Assembly (NCBI RefSeq): GCF_000277405.1
Contig: NC_017741.1
Location: forward strand, 930,001-994,000
Length of the DNA stretch: 64,000 nt
Direction: 5' to 3'
Origin: Helicobacter pylori Shi112
Lineage (GTDB): Bacteria; Campylobacterota; Campylobacteria; Campylobacterales; Helicobacteraceae
A program made the translations under genes and the position numbers. Each line of letters opens with the position of its first letter. Positions within the stretch are counted from its first letter, which is position 1. The notes beneath the pieces are model-generated. The model had not been told where the DNA came from. It did no database searches and saw nothing but the letters and a program-made list of their open reading frames with translations. Shown here piece by piece: positions 24,381 through 32,619 of the stretch.

Positions 24381-25940
24381 ATGCCATCTCCTATTAATCC
24401 CATTCACACCAACGCAAGCGCCAACGCAAGCGCCAACGCAAGCACTTTAATAAATAGCGGAGCGAAAAACGAAGTTAAAGACACCAAAAACGCCCCCAAA
24501 AACGCATCAAAGGATTTCAGTAAGATCTTAAACCAAAAGATCTCTAAAGACAAAACCGCCCCTAAAGAAAATCCTTTAAAAGCCACGCCAAAAGACACTA
24601 AAGAGAGCGCTAAAGAGCTTGAAAAAACCCATACCCCACACCACCAACACGCTCAAAATCTCGCCAAAGACCAACAAGCCCCTACTTTAAAAGATTTACT
24701 CAACCACAAAAAAACCACCGCCTCGCATGAAGCTCAACACGAAACGCATGAAAACCATGAAACTAACCCAAAAACCCCTAACGAAACTTTAAACAAGAAT
24801 GAAAAAAAGCCTAATGGAGTTATTTCTAACGCTCATCAAGCGAACTTAACCAATAAAAACCCACTAACCCCCACTAACCACGCTATCAAAAACCCCACAG
24901 CCCCAACTCATAACGCTAAAGATCCAAAAACCCTTAAAGACATCCAAACGCTGAGCCAAAAACATGACTTAAACGCCAGCAACATTCAAGCAACCGCTCC
25001 GTTAGAAAAAAAAGAAACCCCCTTAAATGCAAGCGACAAGCTCGCTTTAAAAACAACGCAAACGCCCATTAACCACACCCTTGCAAAGAACGACGCTAAA
25101 AACACCGCCAACCTTTCTAGCGTTTTGCAATCCTTAGAAAAAAAAGAATCGCACCATAAAGAGCGCGCAACCCCCCCTAGTAACGAAAAAAAAACGCCCT
25201 CTTTAAGGGAAGCTTTACAAATGAACGCCATTAAAAGGGATAAAACGCTTTCTAAAAAAAAGCCAGAAAAAACCCTTACTAAAACCCAAACTACAGCCCC
25301 AAGCCCAGAAAATGCCCCTAAAATCCCTCTTAAAACGCCCCCTTTAATGCCTTTAATAGGAGCTAACCCCCCTAATGATAACGCTCCAACGCTATTAGAA
25401 AAAGAAGAAAAAACTAAAGAAGTAAGCGAAAATAAAGAAAAAACTAAAGAATCCAATAACAGCACTCAAAGCGTGCAAAACGCCCAAGCTAGCGATAAGG
25501 CAAGCGAGAATAAAAGCGTTGCCCCTAAAGAGACGATCAAGCATTTCACCCAACAATTAAAGCAAGAAATCCAAGAATACAAACCCCCCACAAGCAGGAT
25601 CTCTATGGATTTATTCCCTAAGGAATTGGGCAAGGTTGAAGTGATTATTCAAAAAATGGGTAAAAACCTTAAAGTGAGCGTGATTTCTCATAACAACAGC
25701 TTGCAAACCTTTTTAGACAACCAACAAGATCTCAAAAACAGCCTGAACGCTTTAGGCTTTGAAGGGGTGGATTTGAGCTTTTCGCAAGATTCTTCTAAAG
25801 AGCAACCCAAAGAGTCATTAAGAGAGCCATTCAAAGAGCAGGAATTAACCCCCTTAAAAGAAAACGCCCTAAAAAGCTACCAAGAGAATACGGATAATGA
25901 AAACCAAGAAACGAGCATGCAAATCACTCTTTATGCGTGA
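24381..25940 (+). CDS. fliK: Flagellar hook-length control protein FliK
   Basis: FliK measures hook length and switches export specificity. The 519-residue protein is low-complexity, rich in Lys, Thr, Asn and Pro, and probably disordered for its first 390 residues. The C-terminal Flg_hook domain (about 400-465) contains ISMDLFPKELGKVEVIIQKM and VISHNNSLQTFLDNQQDLKN, the pattern LxPxxLGxVxV that defines the family. Near the N-terminus three 12-base direct repeats encode Asn-Ala-Ser-Ala. AAGGATAATC precedes the ATG. It is the first gene behind the sigma-54 promoter and is followed by the hook cap gene. Confidence 0.9.
   Translation: MPSPINPIHTNASANASANASTLINSGAKNEVKDTKNAPKNASKDFSKILNQKISKDKTAPKENPLKATPKDTKESAKELEKTHTPHHQHAQNLAKDQQAPTLKDLLNHKKTTASHEAQHETHENHETNPKTPNETLNKNEKKPNGVISNAHQANLTNKNPLTPTNHAIKNPTAPTHNAKDPKTLKDIQTLSQKHDLNASNIQATAPLEKKETPLNASDKLALKTTQTPINHTLAKNDAKNTANLSSVLQSLEKKESHHKERATPPSNEKKTPSLREALQMNAIKRDKTLSKKKPEKTLTKTQTTAPSPENAPKIPLKTPPLMPLIGANPPNDNAPTLLEKEEKTKEVSENKEKTKESNNSTQSVQNAQASDKASENKSVAPKETIKHFTQQLKQEIQEYKPPTSRISMDLFPKELGKVEVIIQKMGKNLKVSVISHNNSLQTFLDNQQDLKNSLNALGFEGVDLSFSQDSSKEQPKESLREPFKEQELTPLKENALKSYQENTDNENQETSMQITLYA
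24411..24446 (+). repeat. In-frame 12-bp tandem repeat in fliK
   Basis: AACGCAAGCGCC occurs twice, followed by a diverged third unit. Each unit adds Asn-Ala-Ser-Ala, so copy-number change would alter length without a frameshift. Confidence 0.85.
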
Positions 25941-25990
25941 TTTTAAGCAAGTTTGCTCTATAATAGGACATCTTTAATAAGGAAGAGATC

Positions 25991-26926
25991 ATGGCCATTG
26001 ATTTAGCAGAAGTTACAGGGGCTAAAGCCGCGCAAGAAAGGAAAAAAGAGCAGCCCGCAATCGCTAACGGGTTGGATAAAAACGCTTTCATGAAACTCTT
26101 TTTAGAGCAATTGAAAAATCAAGACCCCACCGCTCCTATGGAAACGGATAAGATCATCACCCAAACCGCGCAGCTCACGCAAGTGGAAATGCAAGAAGAA
26201 AACAAAAAGACCATGCAAGAAGTCGCCAGCGCCATGAAATCCAATAAAGAAACTAACGAGTCTTTAAAAGACTTTCAAGGCGCTTTAAAAGACACCATGG
26301 AAAACCTTAATAAAGGCATGGACGATAGCCTAAAGGCTAATAACGCTTTAAGGGAAGTGAGCGCGCTCAATTCTGTAAGCATGATAGGCAAAATCGCTGA
26401 AACCGATGTGAGCGGGGCGAATTTTGATGGCAACAATAAGCTTTCTTTTTCGCTCTTTTTTGATGAAAAAATTGACGCTTCTAAAGGAGTGCCAGCGATT
26501 CAAATCCTGAATGAAAACAATGAACTAGTCAAAACGATTCCTTTAAAAGATTATAACGGGCAAAAGGGGTATATCAATTTTGAATGGGACGGCTTGAACG
26601 AAAAGGGCGAAAAAGTCCCTAAAGGCAATTATAAAATCAAGGCTGAATACAATTTAGACTCCCAAAGCAAGCAGTATTTGCAAACGCGCATCGGTAGGGG
26701 CGAAGTGGAAAGCGTGATTTTTGATAAAGGCAAACCCATGCTGAGAATGGGCGAAATGGTTTTACCCATAGACAGCGCAATAGAGTTTTATAAACCGGAT
26801 CAAAAACCACTCGAACAAAAACCGCTTGATCAAAAGCCACTTGATCAAAAACCGCTTGATCAAAAACCGCTTGATCAAAAGCTCTCTGATCAAAAGCCCC
26901 AAACCCCCCCTAAAGAGACAGCATGA
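25991..26926 (+). CDS. flgD: Flagellar hook assembly scaffold FlgD
   Basis: FlgD caps the growing hook and helps hook-protein subunits to polymerise. The 311-residue protein has the N-terminal FlgD signature KNAFMKLFLEQLKNQDPTAP (30-49) followed by QTAQLTQVEMQEE. A coiled region and the C-terminal tudor/Fn3-like domains follow (about 135-255; EWDGLNEKGEKVPKGNYKIK is characteristic). Beyond them lies an unusual tail of seven five-residue repeats, mostly DQKPL. AAGGAAGAGATC precedes the ATG. The stop overlaps the flgE2 start (ATGA). Confidence 0.95.
   Translation: MAIDLAEVTGAKAAQERKKEQPAIANGLDKNAFMKLFLEQLKNQDPTAPMETDKIITQTAQLTQVEMQEENKKTMQEVASAMKSNKETNESLKDFQGALKDTMENLNKGMDDSLKANNALREVSALNSVSMIGKIAETDVSGANFDGNNKLSFSLFFDEKIDASKGVPAIQILNENNELVKTIPLKDYNGQKGYINFEWDGLNEKGEKVPKGNYKIKAEYNLDSQSKQYLQTRIGRGEVESVIFDKGKPMLRMGEMVLPIDSAIEFYKPDQKPLEQKPLDQKPLDQKPLDQKPLDQKLSDQKPQTPPKETA
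26798..26902 (+). repeat. In-frame 15-bp tandem repeat, 7 units, at the flgD 3' end
   Basis: Units of the type GATCAAAAACCGCTT encode DQKPL. The fourth and fifth units are identical, and the flanking units are diverged. Because the unit is a multiple of three, slippage lengthens or shortens the FlgD tail without breaking the frame. Confidence 0.92.
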
Positions 26927-28740
26927 ACGACACCTTATTAAACGCTTACAGCGGGATTAAGACCCACCAGTTTGGCATTGACAGCCTTTCAAACAATATC
27001 GCCAATGTCAATACTTTAGGCTATCGCTCCAACGATCCGGAGTTTAAGACCCTATTTTCTTCGCATTTAGACGCTTTGAACGCCAAATCCGTTGTGGCTA
27101 ATGACCGAAATTACGGCGTTACAGGCTCAGGCAATGTCCTTTCTAATAAAGACGGGGAATACATGCCAAGCGAGGGGGAATTCCACATGGCGTATCAAGG
27201 CAAGGGCTGGTTTGTGATAGGGCCCAATAAAAATGGGGAAATGACCATCAATAAAGACGGCTTTAGCAAAAAACAGGATAATTTCCTCACGCGCGCCGGT
27301 AATTTCGCCAGGGACGCTGATGGCTATTTAGTAACCCCTGAGGGCTATTATGTTTATGGCATTGATTTGAAAAAAATCAAAGACGGCACGCTCAATTCCA
27401 CCGCTAGAGATGAAGACATTGAAAAATTGCATGGCAACACCCTTTCGCCCTTACAAATCCCCCAAGATTTGACTTACCAGCCCGTGCTTAGCACGAAAGT
27501 GGGTATTAGCGTGAATCTAAACCCTAAAGACCATTTAAAAGGCGTGCAAGATTTTTTCTTAAACGACAAGGGCGAGATCATTAAAGAGCGTTTTTTAAAC
27601 CAGGATATTAACGCTTTAGCGAATGACGATAACGAGCCAATAGATGCGATCACCAATCGTAAATTAAACATCAGTATCCAAAAAGAAGATGGCAAAAAAG
27701 AGGATTTGGTTTTCACTTATGGGGACGCTGAAAAGGGCGAAAACCAATTCAAAACTTTAGGCGATTTGCAAAAACTCTTTAAAGAAAAAACCGGGCTAGA
27801 CTTGAATCTCATCAAAAGCGAAAAAGACGCCAAAAGCCCACCCCTTTTATTAGAGATCGCTAATCCTAGCCAAACGCCTATCACCTTTAGCTTGAGCGGG
27901 GGCATTGCGGATAAATTGGGCTTGAATGCGAACGGGATGGAACTAAAAAAGGGCATCAGCAGGGATTCAGTAGCGATTAAAATCCCTTATTACAGCACAG
28001 AAGTGGATATTTATGATAAAGCCGGGGATAAATACTTGCTCCAAAGCGAATATTACATGACCAATTCCAACGATCCCACATCAAGCCCCACGAGTAAAAG
28101 GAAAAACCAAACTTGGGAAGTGAAAAGCTACATCGTGGATCCCAAAAACAAAACCCCTATCAATGATCCTACTTGGGAAATTGTCGGCTTTGATTCAGCC
28201 ACGCACAAAATGAAATCCGCCCCCATGACTTTGGATTTTAAAGGCAATAAGCTCACCTATTCTTTAGATAAAAGCGAAAACCATGATTCTAGCGATTTGT
28301 CTTACCAAGACTCCAAACTCTTAGAAGCGAGCCAAGACGGCAAGCCTAGGGGCATTTTTAGAGACATGCGCATTGAAGAAAATGGCGTGATTTCTCTAGC
28401 CTTTAGTAACGGGGTGGTAGAGCCAGTCGCTCGCATCGGTATTTTAGCTTTCACTAACGATCAAGGCTTGAGAAAAATCGGCGGTAACCTCTATGAAATG
28501 CAAGAAGGCACCATTAATGGCGAAAACAGACCCCTAAGCGGTAACCCCATTTTAGGGTGGGACGAAGAGGGCAAGCTCAAGTTTGGGAAAATCAGGCACA
28601 AATATTTAGAAACGAGCAACGTGAATGCCGGGAACGCCCTAACCAATCTCATTTTAATGCAAAGAGGCTATTCTATGAACGCTAGAGCCTTTGGCGCGGG
28701 CGATGACATGATTAAAGAAGCCATTAGCTTGAAAAAATAA
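26923..28740 (+). CDS. flgE2: Flagellar hook protein homologue FlgE2
   Basis: This 605-residue hook-type rod/hook family protein starts with the conserved N-terminal helix. The anchor SGIKTHQFGIDSLSNNIANV and the turn NTLGYRSNDPEF lie at residues 10-40. The C-terminal helix SNVNAGNALTNLILMQRGYS (about 567-586) matches the Flg_bbr_C pattern. The central D1-D3 part (70-540) forms the surface. It matches recalled HP0908, a second hook-like gene distinct from the major flgE, so its exact role (hook variant or sheath-side part) is not settled. The start is coupled to flgD. Confidence 0.9.
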   Translation: MNDTLLNAYSGIKTHQFGIDSLSNNIANVNTLGYRSNDPEFKTLFSSHLDALNAKSVVANDRNYGVTGSGNVLSNKDGEYMPSEGEFHMAYQGKGWFVIGPNKNGEMTINKDGFSKKQDNFLTRAGNFARDADGYLVTPEGYYVYGIDLKKIKDGTLNSTARDEDIEKLHGNTLSPLQIPQDLTYQPVLSTKVGISVNLNPKDHLKGVQDFFLNDKGEIIKERFLNQDINALANDDNEPIDAITNRKLNISIQKEDGKKEDLVFTYGDAEKGENQFKTLGDLQKLFKEKTGLDLNLIKSEKDAKSPPLLLEIANPSQTPITFSLSGGIADKLGLNANGMELKKGISRDSVAIKIPYYSTEVDIYDKAGDKYLLQSEYYMTNSNDPTSSPTSKRKNQTWEVKSYIVDPKNKTPINDPTWEIVGFDSATHKMKSAPMTLDFKGNKLTYSLDKSENHDSSDLSYQDSKLLEASQDGKPRGIFRDMRIEENGVISLAFSNGVVEPVARIGILAFTNDQGLRKIGGNLYEMQEGTINGENRPLSGNPILGWDEEGKLKFGKIRHKYLETSNVNAGNALTNLILMQRGYSMNARAFGAGDDMIKEAISLKK

Positions 28741-28763
28741 AAAAAGCTTGATTTTAGCGATAA

Positions 28764-28791
28764 CCCCTTAAAAAGCGCTCTTCTTTAGGGG
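28764..28791 (+). terminator. Candidate terminator after flgE2
   Basis: CCCCTTAAA and TTTAGGGG form a bulged stem 23 bases after the flgE2 stop, with only a weak T-rich tail. The remaining bases up to the methyltransferase contain no gene I can support. Confidence 0.4.
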
Positions 28792-28997
28792 ATTTAGTTG
28801 GGGGTTGTAGGGGGTTTTAAACGCTCTCTATCCCCTTAAGAGAATGGGTTTTGCCATAAGAATAGAGTTTTTTAATAAAATAAAGAGCGTTAAAAGAGTT
28901 AAATTCAGTAAAAACTCCATCTTAAGCGCTTTAGCTGAAAGTGTTAAGTTACGAGCTAATATTTATTGAGCATTCAAAGAATTTTTTGGAGGGTTTT

Positions 28998-30146
28998 TTG
29001 TATCAATTAGACATTAAAACTTTAGGGCAGGTTTTCACCCCTAAAAATATAGTGGATTTCATGCTCACTCTCAAACACAATCATGGGAGTGTTTTAGAGC
29101 CAAGCGCGGGCGATGGGAGTTTTTTAAAGCGCTTAAAAAAGGCTGTAGGGATTGAAATCGATCCTAAAATCTGCCCTAAAAATGCCCTTTGCATGGACTT
29201 TTTTGACTACCCTTTAGAAAATCAATTTGACACCATTATTGGCAACCCGCCCTATGTCAAACACAAGGATATTGCGCCAAGCGCTAAAGAAAAACTCAAT
29301 TACAGCCTTTTTGATGAAAGGAGTAATCTGTACTTGTTTTTCATAGAAAAAGCGATCAAGCATTTAAAACCTAAAGGCGAATTGATTTTCATCACCCCAA
29401 GGGATTTTTTAAAATCCACTTCCAGCGTGAAATTAAACGAATTGATTTACAAAGAAGGCACGATAACGCATTTTTTTGAATTAGGCGATCAAAAGGTTTT
29501 CCCAAACGCCATGCCTAATTGCGTGATTTTTCGTTTTTGTAAGGGCAATTTCAGTAGAATCACCAACGATTGTTTGCAATTCGTGTGCAAAAAAGGCATT
29601 TTATATTTCCTCAACCAATCTTACACGCAAAAATTAAGCGAGGTTTTTAAGGTTAAAGTGGGGGCAGTGAGTGGGTGCGATAAGATTTTTAAAAATGAAA
29701 AATACGGGAATTTAGAATTTGTCACCTCAATCACGAAAAGAACCAATGTTTTAGAAAAAATGGTTTTTGTCAATAAGCCTAATGATTATTTACTCCAGCA
29801 TAAAGACAGCCTGATGCAAAGAAAGATCAAAAAATTCAATGAAGCCAACTGGTTTGAATGGGGTAGAATGCATCACATATCCCCTAAAAAACGCATTTAT
29901 GTCAACACTAAAACGCGCCAAAAAAACCCCTTTTTTATCCACCAATGCCCTAATTATGACGGCTCTATTTTAGCGCTATTCCCTTATAACCAAAACCTGG
30001 ATTTACAAAAACTCTGCGATAAACTCAACGCTATCAACTGGCAAGAATTAGGCTTTGTGTGCGATGGGCGTTTTTTGTTTTCGCAGCGCTCTTTAGAAAA
30101 CGCGCTTTTGCCTAAAGACTTTTTAAATGAGGATAAAACTTGTTAG
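28998..30146 (+). CDS. Type II N6-adenine DNA methyltransferase (HP0910 type)
   Basis: This is a gamma-class adenine methyltransferase of 382 residues. The start TLGQVFTPKNIVDFML is typical. SAM-binding motif I is LEPSAGDGSF (33-42) and catalytic motif IV is NPPY (83-86). The C-terminal target-recognition region is complete. I use the TTG with GGAGGG 4 bases upstream, although an in-frame GTG 57 bases earlier is possible. HP0910 was annotated as HindII-methylase-like, so a GTNNAC-type target is possible but not shown here. No restriction endonuclease gene lies on either side: flgE2 is upstream and uvrD overlaps downstream. It therefore appears to be orphan or to use an endonuclease elsewhere. 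Confidence 0.88.
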   Translation: MYQLDIKTLGQVFTPKNIVDFMLTLKHNHGSVLEPSAGDGSFLKRLKKAVGIEIDPKICPKNALCMDFFDYPLENQFDTIIGNPPYVKHKDIAPSAKEKLNYSLFDERSNLYLFFIEKAIKHLKPKGELIFITPRDFLKSTSSVKLNELIYKEGTITHFFELGDQKVFPNAMPNCVIFRFCKGNFSRITNDCLQFVCKKGILYFLNQSYTQKLSEVFKVKVGAVSGCDKIFKNEKYGNLEFVTSITKRTNVLEKMVFVNKPNDYLLQHKDSLMQRKIKKFNEANWFEWGRMHHISPKKRIYVNTKTRQKNPFFIHQCPNYDGSILALFPYNQNLDLQKLCDKLNAINWQELGFVCDGRFLFSQRSLENALLPKDFLNEDKTC

Positions 30147-32170
30147 AAACTTTGCAATTAAACCCCGAGCAACTAAAAGCGGTCAAGGCTTTGAAAGGGT
30201 ATAATTTAGTGATTGCGAGCGCTGGCACAGGAAAGACTTCTACGATTGTGGGGCGCATTTTATACCTGCTTGATAACGGCATCAAGCCTGAAGAAATCTT
30301 GCTTTTGACTTTCACCAATAAAGCGAGTAATGAAATGATCGCTAGGGTGGCTAAATATTCCAAGTTAAGCTCCAAAATTGAAGCGGGCACTTTCCATGCA
30401 GTGGCGTATCGCTATTTGAAAGAGCATTACCCCAATTTAAGCCTAAAGCAACCTAAAGAATTGAAAAAACTTTTAGAAAGCATTGTGGACACTAAAAACG
30501 CGCTAACAGATGACGATAAAAAGCCCTACACTTCGCAACATCTCTACGCCCTCTATTCTCTTTATACCAACGCTCTAAAACAAGAAGATTTTAGCGCATG
30601 GCTTTCTAATAAAAACCCTGAACACACGCCATACGCCGCCTTTTATGAAAACATTTTAGACGAATTTGAAAACACTAAAAAAAAGCATAATTATATTGAC
30701 TATAACGACTTACTGCTGTTATTTAAACAAGCGATGCTAGAAAGACCTAGCCCTTATAAAGAAGTGCTTTGCGATGAGTTTCAAGACACTAACCCCTTAC
30801 AAGAATCCATTTTAGACGCTATCAACCCTCCCAGTTTGTTTTGCGTGGGCGATTACGATCAGAGCATTTACGCTTTTAATGGGGCGGATATTTCTATCAT
30901 TTCTAATTTCACTCAAAAATACAAAAACGCCCAGGTTTTTACGCTCACCAAAAACTACCGCTCTTCTAAAGAGATTTTAGATCTCGCTAATCAAGTGATA
31001 CAACACAACGAGCGCATTTACCCTAAAAATTTAGAAGTGGTGAAATCAGGGCATTTCAATAAGCCCGCGCTTTTAAATTACAACGACAATATCGCGCAAT
31101 GCCAAGACATCGCTAAACGCATTGTCATGCGAAAGAATTTTAAAGAAGTGGCAGTGATTTTTAGGAATAACGCGAGCGCGGATCAATTAGAAGCCGCTTT
31201 AAGATCCCACAATGTGCCAAGCAAAAGAAAAGGGAGCGCAAGCTTCTTTGAATCCAAAGAAGTGGCGTTAGCGTTAGACATTTGCACGCTCATCTTTAAC
31301 CCTAAAGACATTATGGCAGCAATCCATGTTTTAAGCCATATCAGCGATATTGGCTCTAACACCGCTAAAGACATTCATGAGGCCTTAATGCTTTTAGGCA
31401 ATGGCGATCTCAAACTAGCCCTAACCCACCCTAATAAAGAAGCCAAAATTTACACCAAGAAAAAAGAAATCACCTCTATGGGGCTTTTTGAAGAAATTTT
31501 TGCTTTAGAAAACAGCTCAAGGTTTAATAGCGTGATAGATAAAGCGTTCCATTCGCACCCGGTGTTGATGCACCCTAAAATCTCACTCAATGGGGCTAAA
31601 ATGCTTAGCGATTTTTTCATTCTTTATACCAAAACCCCTACCCATTCCCCTAGCGCTTTAATCAAACACATTTTAGAAAGCGTGTTTTTTCAAACCTTTA
31701 AAACACGCCTTTTAAAAGAGCGCTCCAAAAATAAGGACGGCTCTTATAACGAATTTAAAAAACTCCAAGCGCAAAAACGCTTCAATGAAAAAATGGATTT
31801 GCTGAGTTCTTTGGCGAAAAATTACCAGAATTTAGGGCGTTTTTTAAACGGCACTTTAATAGGCTCTAGTGAAGCCACGCAAGGCGAGGGCGTGAATCTA
31901 TTGAGCGTGCATGCTTCTAAAGGCTTGGAATTTAAAGATGTTTATATTATCGATTTAATGGAGGGCCGTTTCCCTAACCACAAGCTCATGAATACCGGTG
32001 GGGGCATTGAAGAAGAGCGGCGGCTTTTTTATGTCGCTATCACAAGGGCTAAGGAAAATTTATGGCTTTCTTATGCAAAAAACGAATTGAGAGAAAACGC
32101 CAAACCTAAAGAGCATAAGCCCTCGGTGTTTTTGTATGAAGCGGGGCTTTTGAAACCCGATTTAAAATAA
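30140..32170 (+). CDS. uvrD: UvrD/Rep-family ATP-dependent DNA helicase
   Basis: This 3'-5' superfamily 1A helicase has 676 residues. Motif I is ASAGTGKT (26-33), motif Ia is LLLTFTNKASNEM, motif II is LCDEFQDTNPLQ and motif III is VGDYDQSIYAFNGAD. Motif IV follows NYRSSKEIL. Motif V is VHASKGLEF and motif VI is EERRLFYVAITRAK. All are intact. It is a single Rep/UvrD-size protein without extra domains. In 26695 it is HP0911 (rep). The TTG start overlaps the methyltransferase stop by 7 bases, with GAGG upstream, so expression is coupled. Confidence 0.93.
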   Translation: MLETLQLNPEQLKAVKALKGYNLVIASAGTGKTSTIVGRILYLLDNGIKPEEILLLTFTNKASNEMIARVAKYSKLSSKIEAGTFHAVAYRYLKEHYPNLSLKQPKELKKLLESIVDTKNALTDDDKKPYTSQHLYALYSLYTNALKQEDFSAWLSNKNPEHTPYAAFYENILDEFENTKKKHNYIDYNDLLLLFKQAMLERPSPYKEVLCDEFQDTNPLQESILDAINPPSLFCVGDYDQSIYAFNGADISIISNFTQKYKNAQVFTLTKNYRSSKEILDLANQVIQHNERIYPKNLEVVKSGHFNKPALLNYNDNIAQCQDIAKRIVMRKNFKEVAVIFRNNASADQLEAALRSHNVPSKRKGSASFFESKEVALALDICTLIFNPKDIMAAIHVLSHISDIGSNTAKDIHEALMLLGNGDLKLALTHPNKEAKIYTKKKEITSMGLFEEIFALENSSRFNSVIDKAFHSHPVLMHPKISLNGAKMLSDFFILYTKTPTHSPSALIKHILESVFFQTFKTRLLKERSKNKDGSYNEFKKLQAQKRFNEKMDLLSSLAKNYQNLGRFLNGTLIGSSEATQGEGVNLLSVHASKGLEFKDVYIIDLMEGRFPNHKLMNTGGGIEEERRLFYVAITRAKENLWLSYAKNELRENAKPKEHKPSVFLYEAGLLKPDLK

Positions 32171-32247
32171 AATTGGTTTTTGTGTTGTTTGTTTAAAACG
32201 CTAGCAACCACAGATTTTAAACTCTAGCTTGCGCTAGAGCCAAAATT

Positions 32248-32304
32248 TTAGTATAATGGCGTTGTGAGGACCATTAAAACTATGATTACCAATAGTAATT
32301 TCAT
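32248..32304 (-). CDS. Small hydrophobic toxin-like peptide A, 18 aa
   Basis: The ORF encodes MKLLLVIIVLMVLTTPLY: one very hydrophobic segment with a single Lys, as in membrane-acting type I toxins. AAGGAG lies 10 bases before the ATG. The same 8 bases next to it (GAGATAAC) can pair perfectly with GUUAUCUC at the mRNA 5' end, and the site also lies in a GGTTA/TAACC hairpin loop, so translation is probably blocked in the full transcript. Copy B differs at three adjacent residues with other small or hydrophobic ones, which argues for a real peptide. The published Aap peptides differ in detail, and I cannot assign a class. Confidence 0.7.
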   Translation of the reverse strand: MKLLLVIIVLMVLTTPLY

Positions 32305-32346
32305 AGTTGGTTATCTCCTTTCGGGGTAACCGCCCACTATTACCCC
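32263..32346 (+). ncRNA. Antisense antitoxin RNA A (predicted)
   Basis: A TATAAT at 32252-32257 on plus should start a transcript near 32263. It would run across the complement of the toxin ORF start and its ribosome-binding site and end after the perfect 7-bp stem GGGGTAA/TTACCCC (32323-32346), giving about 84 bases. That is the size and placement of Iso antitoxin RNAs. No T tract follows the stem. Confidence 0.65.
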
Positions 32347-32520
32347 AAACCCTAACATGCTCCAAATTTTCACAACAAAAGAGATAACTTAAAATCATTA
32401 TTTGCGTTGGCGTGATTATAGTTTAAAAAACTAAATTAATAATCAAAGAGATTGATGCTAGTCAAAAAAAACGCTAGTAACCACAGATTTTAAACTCTAG
32501 CTTGCGCTAGAGCCAAAATT

Positions 32521-32577
32521 TTAGTATAATGGCGTTGCGATGGTCATTAAAACTATGATTACCAATAGTAATTTCAT
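32521..32577 (-). CDS. Small hydrophobic toxin-like peptide B, 18 aa
   Basis: The ORF encodes MKLLLVIIVLMTIATPLY, identical to peptide A except for residues 12-14 (TIA instead of VLT). Start, stop, ribosome-binding site and spacing are identical. The changes keep the frame, length and hydrophobicity. Confidence 0.7.
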   Translation of the reverse strand: MKLLLVIIVLMTIATPLY

Positions 32578-32619
32578 AGTTGGTTATCTCCTTTCGGGGT
32601 AACCACCCGCTATTACCCC
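32536..32619 (+). ncRNA. Antisense antitoxin RNA B (predicted)
   Basis: This is the same arrangement as antisense RNA A: TATAAT at 32525-32530, predicted start near 32536, end after the GGGGTAA/TTACCCC stem. It differs from RNA A within the toxin-codon region (12-14) and in the stem loop, so each antisense RNA may prefer its own toxin mRNA. Confidence 0.6.

Larger units (their letters stand above)
32197..32430 (-). repeat. Type I toxin-antitoxin-like unit, copy A
   Basis: This unit of about 234 bases is repeated almost exactly once more 40 bases downstream. On minus it has a -10 box (TATAAT, 32415-32420), a 5' anti-Shine-Dalgarno GTTATCTC (complement of 32381-32388), a hairpin GGGGTAA/TTACCCC, a ribosome-binding site, an 18-codon hydrophobic ORF and a terminator stem CTCTAGC/GCTAGAG (32222-32239). 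On plus, a TATAAT (32252-32257) drives an RNA antisense to the start of that ORF. This is the layout of the published H. pylori Aap/Iso toxin-antitoxin families. Confidence 0.8.

Noticed and set aside
24404..25465. Minus-strand hydrophobic frames within fliK
   Set aside because: They are mirror frames of Lys/Asn/Thr-rich coding sequence. The leucine/phenylalanine runs arise from the complement, and they lack starts with ribosome-binding sites.
32310..32359. 15-codon upstream frame (MLGFGVIVGGYPERR) in the toxin-like mRNA
   Set aside because: It is present in both copies, but its ATG lacks a properly spaced ribosome-binding site and the sequence is constrained by the hairpin and antisense functions. 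A coding role is not needed.
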